Assembly: GCA_023255765.1 (NCBI GenBank)
Contig: JAGDVT010000019.1
Coordinates: 1-17,150, forward strand
Direction: 5' to 3'
From: Candidatus Paceibacter sp.
Lineage (GTDB): Bacteria; Patescibacteriota; Minisyncoccia; UBA6257; HR35
DNA: 17,150 nucleotides
Position 1 is the stretch's first letter. The number at the start of each line of letters is the position of its first letter. The notes beneath the pieces were generated by a model that did no database searches, was not told the DNA's origin, and was given only the letters and a program-made list of their open reading frames with translations. Shown piece by piece: positions 14,169-17,150 of this stretch. Made by a program: the position numbers and the translations under genes.

Positions 14169-15266
14169 ATGCTTTATAGGAAATATAGACCTCAGAATTT
14201 TCAAGAAATAATAGGCCAAGATATTATTGTTAAAATTTTAAAGAATTTTTTAAAAAATAAAGAAAATATACCACAAGGATATTTGTTTGCTGGGCAAAGG
14301 GGTACTGGTAAAACTTCTACTGCAAGAATATTCGCAAAGGCTTTAAATTGCTTAAATTTAGAAAAAAACAACTATGAACCTTGTAATGAATGTGTAAATT
14401 GTCAAAATATTAATAAAGGACAGTTTCTGGATTTAATAGAACTAGATGCAGCTTCAAATAGAGGAATTGATGAAATTAGAAACATTAAAGAAAACATAGG
14501 ATTTAAACCAATTCAAGGTAAATATAAAGTTTTTATTATAGATGAGGCACATATGCTTACTGAGCCAGCTTTTAATGCTTTATTAAAAACCCTAGAAGAG
14601 CCTCCTAAACATGTAATATTCATTTTAGCCACAACAGAGCCTGACAAAATTCCACCCACAATCTTATCAAGAGTTCAAAGATTTGATTTCAAAAGAATTT
14701 CTTTAAAGGATATAGTAAAAAAATTAAAATATATAGCTGAAAAAGAAAATGTAGAAGTATCTGACTCTGCTTTATACTTAATTGCCGAGGAAGCAGGTGG
14801 AGCCTTAAGAGATGCAGAAACATTGTTTGAGAAGATTATTTTATCTCTAAACCCTCATAAAGTTATAAACGAAGAATATATAGAAGAATTTTTAGGTAAA
14901 ATAAGCATAAAAGAGGCTATTAATTTTTTAGAATTATTATTCAACAAAAATTTTGAAGAGGCTATTAAAAAAATTCATAAAATATACGAGGATGGGTATG
15001 ATTTATTAGTTTTTACAAGAACTATTATTAAAATCCTAAGAGATTTGTTAGTATTGAATACTTTACCTAAATGGGAACTACATCTTCAGAAAATATACCC
15101 AGATGAAATTGTAGAAGAATTTAAAAAATTATCTGCTAAAGTTAAAACAGATGATATTAAAAAATGTTTAAAATTGTTTACTGAAGCAGAAAGTAGTATT
15201 AAAAGAGATCCACCATTTTTAACATTACCTATTGAGATGGCAATAGCAGAATTTTGTTTATATTAA
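14169..15266 (+). CDS. dnaX: DNA polymerase III clamp-loader subunit, gamma-length DnaX
   Basis: 365 residues. AAA+ ATPase that loads the sliding clamp. It starts MLYRKYRPQNFQEIIGQD. Walker A is GQRGTGKTS (42-50), with zinc-module cysteines at 61, 72, 75 and 78, Walker B IIDEAH (123-128), sensor 1 ATTEPDK (154-160) and the arginine-finger segment ILSRVQRF. The AAA+ lid and collar domain fill the rest. The tau-specific C-terminal domains that bind helicase and polymerase are absent, so this is a gamma-only form with no frameshift site needed. The ATG directly follows the rpoD TAA with no gap, so the three plus-strand genes form one operon. The stop nearly meets the convergent gene at 15270. 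Confidence 0.95.
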   Translation: MLYRKYRPQNFQEIIGQDIIVKILKNFLKNKENIPQGYLFAGQRGTGKTSTARIFAKALNCLNLEKNNYEPCNECVNCQNINKGQFLDLIELDAASNRGIDEIRNIKENIGFKPIQGKYKVFIIDEAHMLTEPAFNALLKTLEEPPKHVIFILATTEPDKIPPTILSRVQRFDFKRISLKDIVKKLKYIAEKENVEVSDSALYLIAEEAGGALRDAETLFEKIILSLNPHKVINEEYIEEFLGKISIKEAINFLELLFNKNFEEAIKKIHKIYEDGYDLLVFTRTIIKILRDLLVLNTLPKWELHLQKIYPDEIVEEFKKLSAKVKTDDIKKCLKLFTEAESSIKRDPPFLTLPIEMAIAEFCLY

Positions 15267-15269
15267 AAA

Positions 15270-15587
15270 TTACCTAACTTTTGTACCAGGAAATACTTGT
15301 TCAAGTGGCACTATTAAAACAGGGCCATCTGGAGAATCTGCTGCTAAAATCATACCTTCACTTCTTATTCCTTTTATTTCTTTGGGCTGTAAATTCACTA
15401 CAACTACTACTAATTGACCAATTAATTCTTCAATATCATATTTATCTCCTAAGCCGGCTACTATATTTCTAATTTCATTTCCTATATTCACTTTTAAAAT
15501 AATTAACTTTGTTCCTTCTATTTTTTCTGCTTGTTCTATTTTCCCTATTTTTAAATCAACTTTATTAAAATCATCTATAGTTATCAT
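15270..15587 (-). CDS. Free-standing tRNA-binding OB-fold protein (MetRS C-terminal/Trbp111-like)
   Basis: 105 residues from the ATG at 15587. The sequence follows the EMAPII/Trbp111/MetG C-terminal domain: DFNKVDLKIGKIEQAEKIEG, then KLIILKVNIGNEIRNIVAGL, LVVVVVNLQPKEIKGIRSEG and MILAADSPDGPVLIVPL. The N/LxPxxxxGxxSxGM signature is clear. Such domains bind the tRNA elbow and often dimerise. They can act alone or as the beta subunit of methionyl-tRNA synthetase. No catalytic MetRS is in the window. An in-frame TTG at 15617 would add ten residues but lies inside the upstream gene. The ATG instead overlaps that gene's TAA by one base (TAATG), indicating coupled translation. Confidence 0.88.
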   Translation of the reverse strand: MITIDDFNKVDLKIGKIEQAEKIEGTKLIILKVNIGNEIRNIVAGLGDKYDIEELIGQLVVVVVNLQPKEIKGIRSEGMILAADSPDGPVLIVPLEQVFPGTKVR

Positions 15588-15829
15588 TATTGTGGCATTG
15601 GGCCCTCTTGAATGCAACCTTGGTTATTATCATATATTAAATCTCCATGTCCTAAGTGAGCTTTTAATGAATTGATATCTACTTCAATTACTACATAAGG
15701 ATTTTTCTCAGAATTTGTAAAATGGCAAATTTTTATTTTTTCTTGGGCATTTACATAATTAATTAATAGAAAATTAATTAATAGAAAGACCATTATAGCA
15801 AATATAATTAAAATTGATGAGTATCTCAT
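15587..15829 (-). CDS. Small secreted protein with an ICH...AHLGHGD motif
   Basis: 80 residues. A hydrophobic signal peptide (about 4-25) ends in YVNA-QEK, a plausible signal peptidase I site after Ala28. The mature part of about 52 residues reads KIKICHFTNSEKNPYVVIEV and then INSLKAHLGHGDLIYDNN. It resembles a short exported module, seen in many bacterial genomes, of the form ICHxxxxxxNPxxIxVxxxxLxAHLxHGD. C35, H36, H58, H61 and C72 could form a disulphide or bind a metal; no function is established to my knowledge. Its TAA overlaps the next ATG by one base, and it diverges from miaA. The hydrophobic core contains a perfect 15-bp tandem duplication. Confidence 0.75.
   Translation of the reverse strand: MRYSSILIIFAIMVFLLINFLLINYVNAQEKIKICHFTNSEKNPYVVIEVDINSLKAHLGHGDLIYDNNQGCIQEGPMPQ
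15758..15787. repeat. Perfect 15-bp tandem duplication within a signal peptide
   Basis: ATTAATTAATAGAAA occurs twice without a gap (15758-15772 and 15773-15787). On the minus strand each copy encodes F-L-L-I-N, so the signal-peptide core of the small secreted protein reads FLLINFLLIN. Gain or loss of a copy would keep the frame and change the hydrophobic length by five residues. Confidence 0.85.
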
Positions 15830-15835
15830 TTTTAT

Positions 15836-15850
15836 GAATTAAATTAATTC
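15836..15850. promoter_or_regulatory. 15-bp palindrome in the divergent spacer before miaA
   Basis: GAATTAA-A-TTAATTC is a perfect 7-bp inverted repeat around one base. It lies in the 41-bp spacer between two divergent genes, just upstream of the presumed miaA -10. An operator is possible, but AT-rich palindromes arise easily in this composition. Confidence 0.3.
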
Positions 15851-15856
15851 GACCTT

Positions 15857-15862
15857 TATAAA
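15857..15862 (+). promoter_or_regulatory. Possible -10 box for miaA
   Basis: TATAAA at 15857-15862 would set a start near 15869, two bases before the miaA ATG at 15871, the same near-leaderless spacing seen at dnaG and rplM. No good -35 box lies at the right distance. Confidence 0.3.
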
Positions 15863-15870
15863 ATTATAAA

Positions 15871-16755
15871 ATGGATAAGGTTATTTTTATAACAGGAGCA
15901 ACTGCTTCAAACAAATCTTATTTTGCAGTTTGGTTAGCTAAAAAAATTAATGGTGAAATAATAAATGCTGATTCTAGGCAGGTCTATAAATATTTAGACA
16001 TTGGAAGCGGTAAAATTACTAAAAAAGAACAAAAAGGAATTAAGCATTACCTTTTAAGTATTGCTAATCCTAAAAGAAATTATTCATTAGGAAAATGGCT
16101 TAAAGATGTTGAAAAAGCAATTAAAGAAATTAAAAATAAAAACAAAATTCCAATCATATGCGGAGGGACTATTTTATATTTAAAAGCATTTAAAGAAGGT
16201 TGGGTATTGCCAGAAGTTAAACCAGATTATAAATTAAGAAGAAAATTAGAAAAATTAAGCAATGAAGAGTTGTATAAGATTTTATTAAACTTAGATAAAG
16301 AAAGAGCCGCAAATATACAAAAAGAAAATAAAAGAAGATTGATAAGGGCTATTGAAATAGCTTATAAATTAGGTAAAGTTCCAAAATTAACTAAAAAACC
16401 TAAATATGATGTGTTAGTTTTAGCACCTAAAGTTGACTTTGAAAAATTAGAAAAAAGAATTTACAAGAGATTAATTAGAAGAGTAAATGGCATTATTAAA
16501 GAAATAAAAAAATTGAGAAAAATTGGTTTAAGTTTTAAAAGAATAATAAGTTTTGGATTAGAGTATGAATGGTTTGGTAAATATGTAAAAGGAGAAATTG
16601 AATTGAAAAATGCAATTGATAAATGTTATAAAGACATAAGAAGGTTTGCAAAAAAACAAATAAGAGAATTAAATAAATTAGACTATGTTATTTGGTTTAA
16701 AAATAAAAATGAATTATTAAAGCTCGTTAAAGATTTTTTAAAAAATGAAGATTGA
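15871..16755 (+). CDS. miaA: tRNA dimethylallyltransferase
   Basis: 294 residues. Transfers a dimethylallyl group to N6 of A37 in tRNAs reading U-initial codons. Family features: a P-loop at 9-16, NADSRQVYKYLDIGSGK (32-48) with the catalytic Asp34, CGGTILYLKAFKEG (97-110), ENKRRLIRAIEIAYKLGK, and the C-terminal RRFAKKQIRELNKLDYVIWF. The length is normal. The P-loop reads GATASNKS: the usual GPTASGKS has lost its Pro, and the Gly before Lys is Asn14, a position almost invariant in Walker A motifs; Lys15 and Ser16 remain. The late segment FGLEYEWFGKYVKGEIELKN replaces the usual IGYKE-type sequence. No SD is visible; a -10-like box ends 9 bases upstream. The gene overlaps the next one by 11 bases. 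Confidence 0.9.
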   Translation: MDKVIFITGATASNKSYFAVWLAKKINGEIINADSRQVYKYLDIGSGKITKKEQKGIKHYLLSIANPKRNYSLGKWLKDVEKAIKEIKNKNKIPIICGGTILYLKAFKEGWVLPEVKPDYKLRRKLEKLSNEELYKILLNLDKERAANIQKENKRRLIRAIEIAYKLGKVPKLTKKPKYDVLVLAPKVDFEKLEKRIYKRLIRRVNGIIKEIKKLRKIGLSFKRIISFGLEYEWFGKYVKGEIELKNAIDKCYKDIRRFAKKQIRELNKLDYVIWFKNKNELLKLVKDFLKNED

Positions 16756-16951
16756 GGATTTAATTATCTTTACAGGATTAATAATTATAATTATTGGTTT
16801 AATTTTAAAGTTTGTAAACTTAGAAAAAGTTCCTTTGCTTCCTGGTGATATATTAATTAAAAAAGATAATTTTGTATTTTATTTTCCAATTACAACCTCA
16901 ATCATAATTAGTTTAATTTTAACTTTATTCTTTTTAATATTAAAAAAGTGA
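16745..16951 (+). CDS. DUF2905 family two-helix membrane protein
   Basis: 68 residues with two membrane helices (about 7-24 and 48-66) and the family's central stretch VPLLPGDILIKKDNFVFYFP followed by ITTSIIISLILTLF. The LPGDI and F-x-F-Y-F-P-x-T-T-S signatures define DUF2905, a widespread small inner-membrane family of unknown function. The ATG lies inside the 3' end of miaA (11-base overlap), so the two are cotranslated. The TGA ends one base before the stop of a convergent reading frame. Confidence 0.85.
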   Translation: MKIEDLIIFTGLIIIIIGLILKFVNLEKVPLLPGDILIKKDNFVFYFPITTSIIISLILTLFFLILKK

Positions 16952-16952
16952 A

Positions 16953-17129
16953 TCAATAAATAAATTCATATTTTCTTATATAATTTATAAATTCTTCAAA
17001 TTTCTCTCTAAGTTCAGAATCATCGGGTAATTTATAATCTTCATCACAAGCTAAAAATGGTGTTAACAAGTCAGCAAAAAATTCCGTTTTAATGTTTGTT
17101 TTATAATTTTTATAATAATAGTAGCGACT
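16953..17129 (-). pseudogene. 3' end of an unidentified gene without a visible start
   Basis: A minus-strand frame ends at TGA (16955-16953) and reads 58 codons back to a TAA at 17132-17130. The translation looks protein-like: TEFFADLLTPFLACDEDYKL, PDDSELREKFEEFINYIRKY, EFIY. It contains no ATG; the only usual alternative start is a TTG that would leave about 36 residues. Upstream, the sequence 17121-17150 is richer in G and C than the rest. Either the gene is broken here by a frameshift or insertion, or it is a short protein with an unusual start. Family not recognised. Confidence 0.4.
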
Positions 17130-17150
17130 TTAAAGAGGCGAGTAGAGGTA

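Noticed and set aside
15588..15617. Upstream TTG start extending the tRNA-binding protein by ten residues
   Set aside because: It lies inside the preceding coding sequence, while the ATG at 15587 overlaps that gene's stop in a TAATG coupling.
1..17150. CRISPR arrays, insertion sequences or phage genes
   Set aside because: No regularly spaced repeats, transposase, integrase or phage-like products are visible; the window is housekeeping apart from the small repeats listed.
1..17150. Alternative genetic code with UGA as glycine
   Set aside because: TGA closes murG, the J-like pilin, the L21 C-terminal fragment and the DUF2905 gene at natural protein ends.

Overview
This AT-rich window is a gene-dense bacterial housekeeping locus. 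Genes overlap or sit a few bases apart, and Shine-Dalgarno motifs are almost absent. Several proteins are short: RimP has one domain, L13 lacks its tail and DnaX is gamma-length. TGA is used as a stop, so the code is standard rather than the UGA-Gly code. Together with type IV pseudopilins and RNase J, this suggests a reduced-genome lineage of the Candidate Phyla Radiation/Patescibacteria (Parcubacteria-like). The placement is an inference from style and content, not from a search.

Layout. From about 11340 down to 137, everything except one small flipped segment reads on the minus strand: rplM, rpsI, ftsW, murG, a small membrane ORF, rplU (L21), rimP, tRNA-Lys, tRNA-His, a spacer with two inverted repeats, tRNA-Phe, rpsL, rpsG, fusA, three minor-pilin genes, tRNA-Leu and rnj. 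From 11402 the plus strand carries dnaG, rpoD and dnaX, the classic macromolecular-synthesis set plus the clamp-loader gene. A minus-strand pair follows: a secreted CH/HGD-motif protein and a free-standing MetRS-C/Trbp111-like tRNA-binding domain. Then come plus-strand miaA and a DUF2905 membrane protein, and finally the 3' end of an unidentified minus-strand gene. No gene-free stretch exceeds 300 bases; the longest is 193 bases (7137-7329).

How the genes work together. The minus run joins ribosomal proteins, ribosome maturation (RimP), translocation (EF-G), tRNAs and RNA decay (RNase J) with division-septum wall synthesis (FtsW, MurG). The plus run joins priming, primary transcription initiation and the replicative clamp loader. 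The two runs diverge from a 61-bp spacer with overlapping divergent promoters, both predicted to give nearly leaderless mRNAs.

Most notable observation. The gene for ribosomal protein L21 is cut in two head-to-head halves: its N-terminal 28 codons lie on the plus strand and its C-terminal 72 codons on the minus strand. Flipping exactly 7959-8101 on paper restores an uninterrupted 100-codon rplU. It also restores a 56-codon two-helix membrane ORF that starts in an ATGA overlap with murG and stops two bases before rplU. This is a precise 143-bp inversion, either a real rearrangement or an assembly/amplification artefact. Other points of interest are tRNA-Phe ending four bases before the rpsL start codon, a GspI-J-K-like pilin trio downstream of fusA where tuf often lies, a MiaA with an altered P-loop, and a G37 tRNA-Phe.
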